Positions 8,180 to 15,398 of a stretch of DNA of 30,582 nt are shown in pieces. The stretch covers positions 1-30,582 of the forward strand of contig CAZBJH010000027.1 of assembly GCA_964492185.1 (NCBI GenBank), read 5' to 3'. How positions within the stretch are numbered: the first letter of the stretch is position 1; each line of letters opens with the position of its first letter. The position numbers and the translations under genes are program-made. A model generated the notes under the pieces. The model was not told where the DNA came from, made no database searches, and saw only the letters and a program-made list of their open reading frames with translations. The DNA is from JAFGSZ01 sp964492185. GTDB taxonomy: Bacteria > Bacteroidota > Bacteroidia > Bacteroidales > UBA10428.

Positions 8180-9178
8180 TTAAGGTACTTCAATAGTGTT
8201 GAGTATATCCGTAATAATATCATCCGATGTAATATTCTCAGCCTCCGCCTCGTATGTAAGCCCGATACGATGACGCAATACCTTATGGCATACGAATCTT
8301 ACATCTTCAGGTATTACATATCCCCTCCGTTTAATAAAAGCATAAGCTTTTGCAGCCTTTGCCAGGTTTATACTGGCTCTTGGTGATCCACCGTAACTGA
8401 TCATATTTTCATATTTCTCAAGATGATATTCAGCCGGGAACCTTGTTGCAAAGACGATATCAATAATGTATTGTTCAATCTTTTCATCCATGTATACTTC
8501 CTTTACAATGTCCCGTGCCCTCATAATATCATCAGGTTTCAGAATGGCAGATGCTGCCGGAAATTCCTTGCCCAGGTTTTCACTCATGATCATCTTTTCC
8601 TCCTCTTTTGAAGGATAAGTAATAACAACTTTCAGCATAAACCGGTCAACCTGTGCTTCAGGCAACGGATAGGTACCTTCCTGTTCGATTGGATTCTGGG
8701 TAGCAAGCACCACGAATGGCTGTGGCAATTGAAAGGATGAACTTCCGATCGTAACCTGCTTTTCCTGCATAGATTCAAGCAGTGCACTCTGAACCTTTGC
8801 CGGAGACCTGTTAATCTCATCAGCCAGTACGAAATTCGCGAAAATCGGTCCTTTCTTTACCATGAACTCCTCTTTCTTCTGGCTGTAGATCATAGTGCCG
8901 ATAAGATCGGCAGGAAGCAGATCAGGTGTAAACTGAATTCTGCTGAATGCAGCATTAACTGTACTGGCAAGTGTTGTGACGGCAAGTGTTTTTGCAAGTC
9001 CGGGTACACCTTCAAGCAAAATATGACCGTCGGAAAGCAACCCGATCATCAGGCTCTCAACAAGTTCCTTTTGCCCGACTATGATCTTACCCATCTCAAT
9101 GTTTATCAAATCAACAAATGAACTCTCTTTTTGTATACGTTCATTCAATTCTTTAATATTGATATTTGATCCATCCAT
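8180..9178 (-). CDS. moxR: MoxR family AAA+ ATPase
   Basis: The 332-residue AAA+ ATPase is the first gene of the bat cluster. Walker A is GVPGLAKT (57-64), Walker B LADEINR (118-124), and the sensor and arginine region runs from ATQNPIEQEGTYPL into PEAQVDRF (159-180). A C-terminal lid domain follows, containing YGGSPRAS. MoxR proteins act as chaperone-like remodelers, often needed to mature or regulate VWA-domain partners. Here the partners would be DUF58, BatA and BatB. It is cytoplasmic with no membrane segments. It is divergent from truA across 229 bp that should contain both promoters. The length is normal for the family. Assignment to MoxR is very secure, while the physiological target is inferred from gene order. 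Confidence 0.95.
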   Translation of the reverse strand: MDGSNINIKELNERIQKESSFVDLINIEMGKIIVGQKELVESLMIGLLSDGHILLEGVPGLAKTLAVTTLASTVNAAFSRIQFTPDLLPADLIGTMIYSQKKEEFMVKKGPIFANFVLADEINRSPAKVQSALLESMQEKQVTIGSSSFQLPQPFVVLATQNPIEQEGTYPLPEAQVDRFMLKVVITYPSKEEEKMIMSENLGKEFPAASAILKPDDIMRARDIVKEVYMDEKIEQYIIDIVFATRFPAEYHLEKYENMISYGGSPRASINLAKAAKAYAFIKRRGYVIPEDVRFVCHKVLRHRIGLTYEAEAENITSDDIITDILNTIEVP

Positions 9179-9214
9179 AAAAGAAAAATTTAAAAATCCT
9201 TTGAAAAAACGATG

Positions 9215-9222
9215 CGAATGTA
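9215..9222 (-). promoter_or_regulatory. Possible moxR promoter -7 element
   Basis: On the minus strand TACATTCG matches 7 of 8 positions of the Bacteroidota -7 consensus TAnnTTTG. An upstream ATTG is 18 nt away, near the expected -33 spacing. It lies 36 nt before the moxR ATG. This is the best candidate in the divergent gap but only a moderate match. Confidence 0.3.
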
Positions 9223-9337
9223 ATAATTTTTATTCCAACACAATAAACAGTTCAATAATCATTAACGTAAATAACTGATAATATATGCTTTATATTTTCT
9301 TAAAAAATGTTAAAAACATAATCTGGTAATTAAATCG

Positions 9338-9345
9338 TATTTTTG
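9338..9345 (+). promoter_or_regulatory. Possible truA promoter -7 element
   Basis: TATTTTTG is a full match to the Bacteroidota -7 consensus TAnnTTTG, 62 nt before the truA ATG in the divergent moxR/truA gap. No good -33 TTTG is seen at the usual distance, so the call is tentative. Confidence 0.4.
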
Positions 9346-9407
9346 ACAGAATCGGGACAAGATAATGTTTTGTTTCAACACGAACACGTATTACTGTTAT
9401 AAACATT

Positions 9408-10160
9408 ATGTACAGGTATTTTATTCAAATTCTGTTTGACGGTACAAATTATCATGGCTGGCAGATACAACCCAATGCACAGTCCGTTCAGCAAATTGTC
9501 AATAATTCATTATCAACCGTGCTCAGTGAAAAAATAGTGACTGTCGGGGCAGGGAGAACTGATACGGGAGTTCATGCCCGGCATTTCACAGCCCATTTCG
9601 ATCACCATGAACCCGGTCTTGAATATAATACAAAACTTCTTTACAGGATCAACGGGTTGCTGCCCCCGGATATCGCTGTACGGAAATTAATTCCGGTATG
9701 TAATTATGCCCATGCCCGCTATCATGCATTATCAAGAACATATAAATATTACATTACAAATAATAAAGATCCCTTTGTAACCCGCTATGCCTGGCATTTT
9801 AAAGGAGATCTTGATATCAGCTTAATGAATCAGGCAGCCAATATTATAAAAGAACATTCGGATTTCTCCAGTTTCAGTAAACTGCATACCAGCGTCAAAA
9901 CCAATATATGTACAATTCATAAATCGGAATGGACAACCAAAGACGGTATATTAACCTATACGATCTGTGCTGACAGGTTTTTACGTAATATGGTAAGGGC
10001 AATTGTCGGTACTTTAATACAGATTGGCAGGCAAAAATATCCGGCAGAATTTATCCGGGAGATCATTAATAGCAAAGATCGGAACAAAGCCGGTTCTTCT
10101 GCTCCTGCCCACGGACTTTTTCTTTATCATATAGATTATCCGGAAGAAATTTTTATTTAG
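9408..10160 (+). CDS. truA: tRNA pseudouridine synthase A
   Basis: TruA converts uridines 38-40 of tRNA anticodon arms to pseudouridine, which stabilises the anticodon loop. The 250-residue length is typical. The catalytic motif GAGRTDTGVHARHF (47-60) contains the essential aspartate D52. Other hallmarks are YFIQILFDGTNYHGWQIQP at the start and DRFLRNMVRAIVGTLIQIGR in the C-terminal half. It is transcribed away from moxR. Its TAG stop (10158-10160) lies inside a short intergenic repeat, so the repeat sits directly at the 3' end of the gene. The next gene on the strand is 220 bp away and has its own candidate promoter. Confidence 0.97.
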   Translation: MYRYFIQILFDGTNYHGWQIQPNAQSVQQIVNNSLSTVLSEKIVTVGAGRTDTGVHARHFTAHFDHHEPGLEYNTKLLYRINGLLPPDIAVRKLIPVCNYAHARYHALSRTYKYYITNNKDPFVTRYAWHFKGDLDISLMNQAANIIKEHSDFSSFSKLHTSVKTNICTIHKSEWTTKDGILTYTICADRFLRNMVRAIVGTLIQIGRQKYPAEFIREIINSKDRNKAGSSAPAHGLFLYHIDYPEEIFI

Positions 10161-10180
10161 TGTCTGTTCATAATGTCCGA
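10157..10180 (+). repeat. Intergenic repeat, copy 2
   Basis: TTAGTGTCTGTTCATAATGT followed by CCGA overlaps the truA stop codon. It is the same motif, in the same orientation relative to the preceding gene, as the copies behind batE and comA. Similarity to copy 1 continues through the following CCGCGTT to about 10190. Confidence 0.5.
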
Positions 10181-10215
10181 TATCCGCGTTGCTGCCAAAA
10201 TTTTAAATTTTCAAA

Positions 10216-10223
10216 TACTTTTG
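10216..10223 (+). promoter_or_regulatory. Possible promoter for the YfiR-like gene
   Basis: TACTTTTG fully matches TAnnTTTG. A TTGC lies 23 nt upstream (10189-10192), slightly far for a -33 element, and falls at the outer edge of repeat copy 2. The site is 157 nt before the ATG, which would give a long leader. Confidence 0.35.
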
Positions 10224-10380
10224 TGTTCTGTATTATTCCAAATACCCGAAAGAAATTTCTTATGATGCCAAAAACTAATGTTTATCAACTTATAATAACA
10301 ATTAACAGAATTCCTGAAACATTTTATAACAATTCTCGAATTTCGCCGTAAAAGTCAACAGAAACATAAACTATTGGGAA

Positions 10381-10893
10381 ATGAAAAGGATTTGTGGACT
10401 ATTTATCATTTTTTTCATTATTACATTCACATCACTTGCACAAACCGGAATCCCCAGGGCGCAGGCTATGTTTATTTATAATTTTTCCAGGTTGATCGAA
10501 TGGCCTGCCAATTACAAGTCTGGTGATTTTGTGATCGGAATATACGGCAACTCACAAATTGAAAAAGAACTGAGTATCTATACAAATGGTAAAAAAGTCG
10601 GAAGCCAGTCTATTGCTGTAAAAAGTTACAGCTCACCTTCGGAAATATCAAATTGCCATATTTTATTTGTTCCTTTTTCAAAAACAAAGGATTTAGATAA
10701 TATCAAATCACAACTTAACGGTGAAAGCACTCTGCTCGTAACTGAAAAAAACGGTGCCATAAATGATGGTGCAGCCATTAATTTTTTAATAATTGGTGAC
10801 AAGCTAAAGTTCGAACTGAAGCATGCAAATGCATCCGCTTCCGGTATAAAAATGAGTTCCAAGCTAACCGAAATGGCTTATAAGACCTATTAG
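10381..10893 (+). CDS. YfiR family (DUF4154) secreted protein
   Basis: The 170-residue protein has a signal peptide (residues 1-20, ending SLAQ) and a YfiR/HmsC-like domain over the rest. Family-like segments are AMFIYNFSRLIEWPA near the start of the mature protein, FVIGIYGNSQIEKEL, CHILFVPFSKTKDL, and the C-terminal block from GAAINFLIIGDKLKFELKHA onward. In Pseudomonas, YfiR is a periplasmic repressor of the diguanylate cyclase YfiN. Bacteroidota versions often sit next to sensor kinases or receptors. No such partner is adjacent here: truA is upstream and aroE faces it from the other strand. It is therefore either regulated in trans or does another job. The domain call is firm and the function is open. 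Confidence 0.87.
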   Translation: MKRICGLFIIFFIITFTSLAQTGIPRAQAMFIYNFSRLIEWPANYKSGDFVIGIYGNSQIEKELSIYTNGKKVGSQSIAVKSYSSPSEISNCHILFVPFSKTKDLDNIKSQLNGESTLLVTEKNGAINDGAAINFLIIGDKLKFELKHANASASGIKMSSKLTEMAYKTY

Positions 10894-10932
10894 GACGTAC
10901 AGCTGATTTAATAAAAAACAATATATCTGACA

Positions 10933-10950
10933 AGGGTGGAAACCCGCCCT
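10933..10950. terminator. Hairpin between converging genes
   Basis: AGGGTGG pairs with CCGCCCT (one G-T wobble) around a 4-nt loop, in the 153-bp gap between the YfiR-like gene and aroE, which converge. A GC-rich stem there fits a shared terminator, but there is no adjacent U-run; the nearest T tract is about 40 bp away. Tentative. Confidence 0.3.
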
Positions 10951-11046
10951 CCATGGACGACTGATTTATAGGCTTGATTTTTCAGTATATCTTTTTTTTA
11001 CTTCTCATCGGTCCGAAATCGCTCTCTCCTTATCCCTGATCTCATC

Positions 11047-11805
11047 TCAAACAATCTCATTATTCCATATCTGCCATGATCTCTCAGCCTGCAAATGCAA
11101 CATCTCCAACCCATTGATAATTACAGCACCTCCTTTTTCTCCCTCCCGTAAAAAAGAGGTTTTTTCAGGATTGTAAATCAGGTCATAAAGAACATGTTTT
11201 GAAGTTATGTGCTCATAAGGAATATCGGGTTTCTTTTCCTTGTAAGGATACATTCCCAGTGGTGAAGCATTCACAATAATACTGAAATTACTGATTACCT
11301 TTTCACATAGATCAATATAGGACAAATGACTGGATTTTTTCGGTGTCCTGGAAACAAAGCAATGATCGATATTCAACTGATCAAAAGCATAAGAAACAGC
11401 TTTTGACGCTCCTCCCGTACCCAGTATCAATGCACTCTTATGGTATTGTTTAAGATGTGGCTTTATTGAATGATAAAATCCATATGCATCCGTATTATAG
11501 CCATGTAACAAAACCCGGCTATCGTTTCTTTCGATTTTAATCGTATTTACAGCACCCACTCCTTTCGCGATATCATCCAGGGTATCCATGTATTGTAAAA
11601 CACTTTCCTTAAAAGGTATGGTCACATTCAATCCTATCAGTCCGGGATTTTCCTCGATCACCGTCAGAATCGCATCAATCTTTTCAATCGGATAGTTATT
11701 ATATTCGCATTCCCGGATTTGTTCTTTTCTGAATTTTTCATTAAAATATCCTTTTGAGAATGAATGTCCGAGCGGATAACCAATTAAACCAAATTTCCTC
11801 TTCAT
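11047..11805 (-). CDS. aroE: Shikimate dehydrogenase
   Basis: AroE reduces 3-dehydroshikimate to shikimate with NADPH in aromatic amino acid synthesis. The 252-residue protein is slightly short but complete. Substrate-site motifs are GYPLGHSFSK (9-18) and NVTIPFK with catalytic K66, paired with D106 in YNTDAYGF. The nucleotide-binding glycine loop is LGTGGASKA (128-136), and the C-terminal INGLEMLHLQAERSW is present. It starts 14 bp after the DUF368 gene, so the two are probably co-transcribed. It is the last gene of the TPR-comA-DUF368-aroE group. The family call is secure. Confidence 0.96.
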   Translation of the reverse strand: MKRKFGLIGYPLGHSFSKGYFNEKFRKEQIRECEYNNYPIEKIDAILTVIEENPGLIGLNVTIPFKESVLQYMDTLDDIAKGVGAVNTIKIERNDSRVLLHGYNTDAYGFYHSIKPHLKQYHKSALILGTGGASKAVSYAFDQLNIDHCFVSRTPKKSSHLSYIDLCEKVISNFSIIVNASPLGMYPYKEKKPDIPYEHITSKHVLYDLIYNPEKTSFLREGEKGGAVIINGLEMLHLQAERSWQIWNNEIV

Positions 11806-11819
11806 TAAAAAAAAATTGT

Positions 11820-12794
11820 TTATTTTGTTTTTATCGCGGCAAATTTCTCAATCAACCAGATCGTAATAATCCCCCCTGTAATAACCAAAAGCACCAAAAT
11901 CACTTCACGGTTTATTTCCCGCGGAACAAAACGCTCCCATTTTTGTATAATGGGTTCACCATCCGGCTTAAAAAGAATATTTCCGTGCACATCATGCTGA
12001 TATCTAGGCTCTTTCCATGGCCACAACACACTAAGTGAACCCAGTATAAATCCTGTTAAGACTGCTACTGTTTGATCTCTGAAATTCTTGTACAGGTATG
12101 ATAAAAAATGGGAAAAGGCAATCAGCCCGACAACTATCCCGATAAATACCGGGAAAAGAATATCCATACGTGCACCACCTACTCCATCAATTACCACGAG
12201 CTCATAATTACCCATCAGGATCAATACAAACGATCCTGACAGACCGGGCAGTATCATACTGCATACAGCGACAACACCACTAACTATAAGGTAAATAAAA
12301 CCATCATTTTCCGTGGCCGGATTCAAAACAGACAAACCTGCTGCAATGGCGGTTCCTGCAATCAACATAATTATAACCATGGGATTAAACCGTTCAATTG
12401 TCTTACCCACAAAGTATACTGAAGCCAGAATAAGTCCGAAAAAATATGCCCATATATAAACCGGATATTGTAAAAATAAAAACTCAAGAAGTTTTGCAAT
12501 TGAAAAAATACTCACAATAACTCCAAGAAAAACCCAAACCAGGAAAGTAAGATTTATATGTCGTGCAAATTGTTTAAAACGACCAGTGAAAAATAATCGT
12601 ATTGCCTGCATATCAAAAGATTTTATCGAATTGATCAACTCTTCAAAAATACCGGTGATCAACGCGATAGTTCCTCCTGAAACTCCTGGAATAACATTAG
12701 CTGCTCCCATTCCCATTCCTTTGAAGAACAATCCTGTGAAATATTTCATTCGGTGCATGCGGAAATTTTTAAAATTCAGGCCCAAATATACCAT
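11820..12794 (-). CDS. DUF368 (PopT-type) undecaprenyl phosphate translocase
   Basis: The 324-residue polytopic membrane protein has about eight or more hydrophobic segments. DUF368 signatures occur twice, as expected for an internal repeat: NVIPGVSGGTIALITGI near the N-terminus and MILPGLSGSFVLILMGNYEL in the middle. DUF368 proteins (PopT) were shown around 2022 to recycle the lipid carrier undecaprenyl phosphate across the cytoplasmic membrane for cell-wall and glycan synthesis. That role is transferred from the family. ATGs at 12794, 12758 and 12749 are all possible. The last (MKYFTGLFFKGMGMG) looks most like the usual family start. It follows comA by 184 bp containing repeat copy 3 and precedes aroE by 14 bp. 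Confidence 0.9.
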   Translation of the reverse strand: MVYLGLNFKNFRMHRMKYFTGLFFKGMGMGAANVIPGVSGGTIALITGIFEELINSIKSFDMQAIRLFFTGRFKQFARHINLTFLVWVFLGVIVSIFSIAKLLEFLFLQYPVYIWAYFFGLILASVYFVGKTIERFNPMVIIMLIAGTAIAAGLSVLNPATENDGFIYLIVSGVVAVCSMILPGLSGSFVLILMGNYELVVIDGVGGARMDILFPVFIGIVVGLIAFSHFLSYLYKNFRDQTVAVLTGFILGSLSVLWPWKEPRYQHDVHGNILFKPDGEPIIQKWERFVPREINREVILVLLVITGGIITIWLIEKFAAIKTK

Positions 12795-12878
12795 TATTTT
12801 TCTCTTGCTGCAGATTTATTTTTAATAAACAAAGCAAAAGAAAACCAATATATTATTACCAGTTAAACAATTTGCCTA

Positions 12879-12901
12879 CTTTATTGACAGACACTAATTA
12901 A
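12879..12901 (-). repeat. Intergenic repeat, copy 3
   Basis: A 23-bp motif, reading TTAATTAGTGTCTGTCAATA then AAG on the minus strand, lies 77 bp beyond the comA stop. It differs from copy 1 at three positions and has the same orientation relative to its upstream gene. Confidence 0.55.
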
Positions 12902-12978
12902 ATAACATATTATTATTTCAGGATTTTTTAAAGCTATGCCGGTTGGGGGATTATTCATAAAAGTCATGAATACTGCTT

Positions 12979-13779
12979 TTAATCATAATCATCCGGCGAT
13001 TGCTGATATTTTTTATATTCATCAGGAAGAAACTGAAAAAAGGTATCCCCACGTAACCCCAGCCGCAGGCATTCAAGAGGAATCACACCATCGGGAGCAA
13101 TATTGCCAAGATTAACATTACAGCCCTGTAACTTAATGAAAAAAACCTGCTGTTTTCCTGTTGGAGCTTCCCAAAGTACATTATCAGGATGGACATGCTC
13201 ACTAATAGTATTTATCAGTTGTAGATTGGCCGAACCGTCACTGTTATAAATACCTATTGTGCCGCTTTCCCTGGCTTCGGCAATAACCTTCCATGATCCG
13301 GCTTCCAGCTCAGATTCCATCATTTGTACCCAGGTACGGTCAGGTATCACAATACCACGTTGCTTTGAGCCTACCTCTGAAATTACTGTGGCATACCTTG
13401 CCATCTCTTGAATATATCCAAGCTTATCTTCATGCCCGATATGCATCGAGCCATCAGAAACTTCAATCATATCCATTTTATATTTACCGACAAATTTCAA
13501 GAATTCTTCCACCTTATCCCTGATTGCAAAGACTTCGAAAAGTGTTCCACCAGGATAAACCTTAATATCTGCTTCATGATATAGCTTGATCTTTTCAGCC
13601 AATTTATTGGTGATAGCAGAAGTCCCGAACCCAAGCTTCACCAGATCAGTGAATTCACCACTTGATTCAATGAACCCTTCTACTTGTCGTAAACTTAATC
13701 CCTTATCCATTACCATGGTTAATCCCTGCTCACGACGTTTATCTGTACGTTGGGGCATGTGGGGCAGCTGAATATTCAT
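12979..13779 (-). CDS. Phosphosulfolactate synthase-like protein (ComA family)
   Basis: The 266-residue protein is of the ComA family, which in methanogens adds sulfite to phosphoenolpyruvate to make phosphosulfolactate, the first step toward coenzyme M. Family segments are GLTMVMDKGLSL (19-30), YPGGTLFEVF (75-84), IEVSDGSM (105-112), SEVGSK (134-139), AEARESG (167-173) and the C-terminal block from NVNLGNIAPD to LRLGLRGDT (221-246). The active-site framework looks intact. Bacteroidota do not make coenzyme M as far as I know, so the product may be sulfolactate or feed cysteate and sulfonolipids. No other step of such a pathway is visible here. It lies 6 bp after the TPR gene, indicating an operon. 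Confidence 0.9.
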   Translation of the reverse strand: MNIQLPHMPQRTDKRREQGLTMVMDKGLSLRQVEGFIESSGEFTDLVKLGFGTSAITNKLAEKIKLYHEADIKVYPGGTLFEVFAIRDKVEEFLKFVGKYKMDMIEVSDGSMHIGHEDKLGYIQEMARYATVISEVGSKQRGIVIPDRTWVQMMESELEAGSWKVIAEARESGTIGIYNSDGSANLQLINTISEHVHPDNVLWEAPTGKQQVFFIKLQGCNVNLGNIAPDGVIPLECLRLGLRGDTFFQFLPDEYKKYQQSPDDYD

Positions 13780-13785
13780 ACCATT

Positions 13786-15204
13786 CTACTTTTTATGTTT
13801 CTTATATTTATGGATCAGCTTATTAAACGATCTGCTTTTTTTGATTTTCGGAAAACTTGCTATTACTTCCTGATGTTCGGGGAAATTAAGAGATAACGCC
13901 CTTTCAAAATATCTTCTTGCTTCCGAACCCCGGTTTGCAGTCAGATAATATGCAGCAAGCCTGTAATTCAGGGAAGATACATCCTGGTTAAACTTATAAG
14001 CCCTGTTAAGTATGCCGATGGCCGAATTAACATCACTATTATCAAATTTAAGCTTTGCATATGCCATCCAGGCTTCATAATCATTCGGATCAAGTTCAAC
14101 GGTCCGTTTGAATGCACCGGAAGCCTTATCCAAAAGATCAAGTTGATCATAAACCTCCCCGATCAGGAACCAGTATTCCGGATTTTCCGGATCAATCTTG
14201 AGCGCTTTTTTCAGAAAATACTCACTATCGATATATTTACGCTGATTATAATGTACCAGTCCAATTCCAAACCAGGCATCTGACAACTGATTATCATAAC
14301 GCAAGGCTATTTTATAGTATCTTACGGCCTTTTTATAATCATTTAATTTTTCATAACATTCGGCGAGATATAAATAAACATAGGCATTATCCTCCTCCAG
14401 TTTTATCATTTCCTTGTATACATCTACAGCTTTATGGTATTCTTCGGTATTTATGAATATACTTGCTTTATTAAAATAAGCAGAAATATATTTGGGATTA
14501 ATGGCAATAGCAAAATCATATGCCTCCAGTGCTTTCTTGTTTGAATTCACGGATGAATACAACATTCCAAGATTAAACCAGATATTTTCTGAAAAAGGGT
14601 CATTGTCAATGTACTTCAGGCAACAGCTTATACTTTTATGAAATTCACCGCCCCGTTCATAGCATAAAGCAAGTTCATACAGATACAGAATATTGTCAGG
14701 CTCCAGCTCATAAGCAAGTTTCAGATATTTGATCGCTTTGGACAGGTTATTCAATTGCAAGTATGATTGAGCTATTGTATAGACAACTTCATTACGGTTA
14801 TCTGATGCCAGTTGAATTGCTTTTTCAAATGCCGGGGTTGCCAAATCCTGCCGGTCTAACATATTATATGCCAAACCCTTAAATAAAAAAAGCTCGAAGT
14901 TTGAGTTTTCCAGCATTTCAATTCTTCGTATAATTGAAAGGCCTTCGGAAGGTTTTCCGTTCTCAATTAAAATATTGGCATACTTTAACTGAATGCTGGT
15001 AGCTGAGGGATGCTGCTGCAAACCAAGTTGTGCAGCAGATTTTGCACTATCAAAATTTTTATGATCAAGGAAATACTCAATGATATTTTCAAATTCAAAT
15101 ACATCAAAAAAACCTGGCTTGTTCCTCTTCAACATCTCCCGGTACCGGTCAATTGTATAAGAAAATTCTTCTTCATCAAAACCATTGAAGCTATCTTCAT
15201 TCAT
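13786..15204 (-). CDS. Cytoplasmic TPR-repeat protein
   Basis: The 472-residue protein consists almost entirely of tetratricopeptide repeats. Roughly eleven 34-residue units can be followed by the recurring A/G-Y-F pattern and the DPxN/DPxD turns (for example ELEPDNILYLYELA, INPKYISAYFNKA, DPENPEYWFLIGEVY, DPNDYEAWMAYAKL). It has no signal peptide or membrane helix and ends in a very basic tail (KLIHKYKKHKK). It should be a scaffold for protein interactions in the cytoplasm. A TPR protein directly before a ComA-like gene, 6 bp apart here, followed by DUF368 and aroE, is an arrangement I associate with Bacteroidota. The partner is unknown. It is the first gene of its transcription unit, with 194 AT-rich bp upstream. 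Confidence 0.88.
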   Translation of the reverse strand: MNEDSFNGFDEEEFSYTIDRYREMLKRNKPGFFDVFEFENIIEYFLDHKNFDSAKSAAQLGLQQHPSATSIQLKYANILIENGKPSEGLSIIRRIEMLENSNFELFLFKGLAYNMLDRQDLATPAFEKAIQLASDNRNEVVYTIAQSYLQLNNLSKAIKYLKLAYELEPDNILYLYELALCYERGGEFHKSISCCLKYIDNDPFSENIWFNLGMLYSSVNSNKKALEAYDFAIAINPKYISAYFNKASIFINTEEYHKAVDVYKEMIKLEEDNAYVYLYLAECYEKLNDYKKAVRYYKIALRYDNQLSDAWFGIGLVHYNQRKYIDSEYFLKKALKIDPENPEYWFLIGEVYDQLDLLDKASGAFKRTVELDPNDYEAWMAYAKLKFDNSDVNSAIGILNRAYKFNQDVSSLNYRLAAYYLTANRGSEARRYFERALSLNFPEHQEVIASFPKIKKSRSFNKLIHKYKKHKK

Positions 15205-15398
15205 TTCGAAATAATATTGTCTTTATTTCCAGTAAAATGATAACGAATATAATAAAATCTTTACTTTAATCAACATCATTATTTTTAACAAGTCGTCGTT
15301 TATTAAATATTCTTTTATAAATCAACCTGTTATTCATAAATAATGTTAATAATTATTCCTGCATTGATAGTTTGGATCAGTATTTACAACATGAAATA

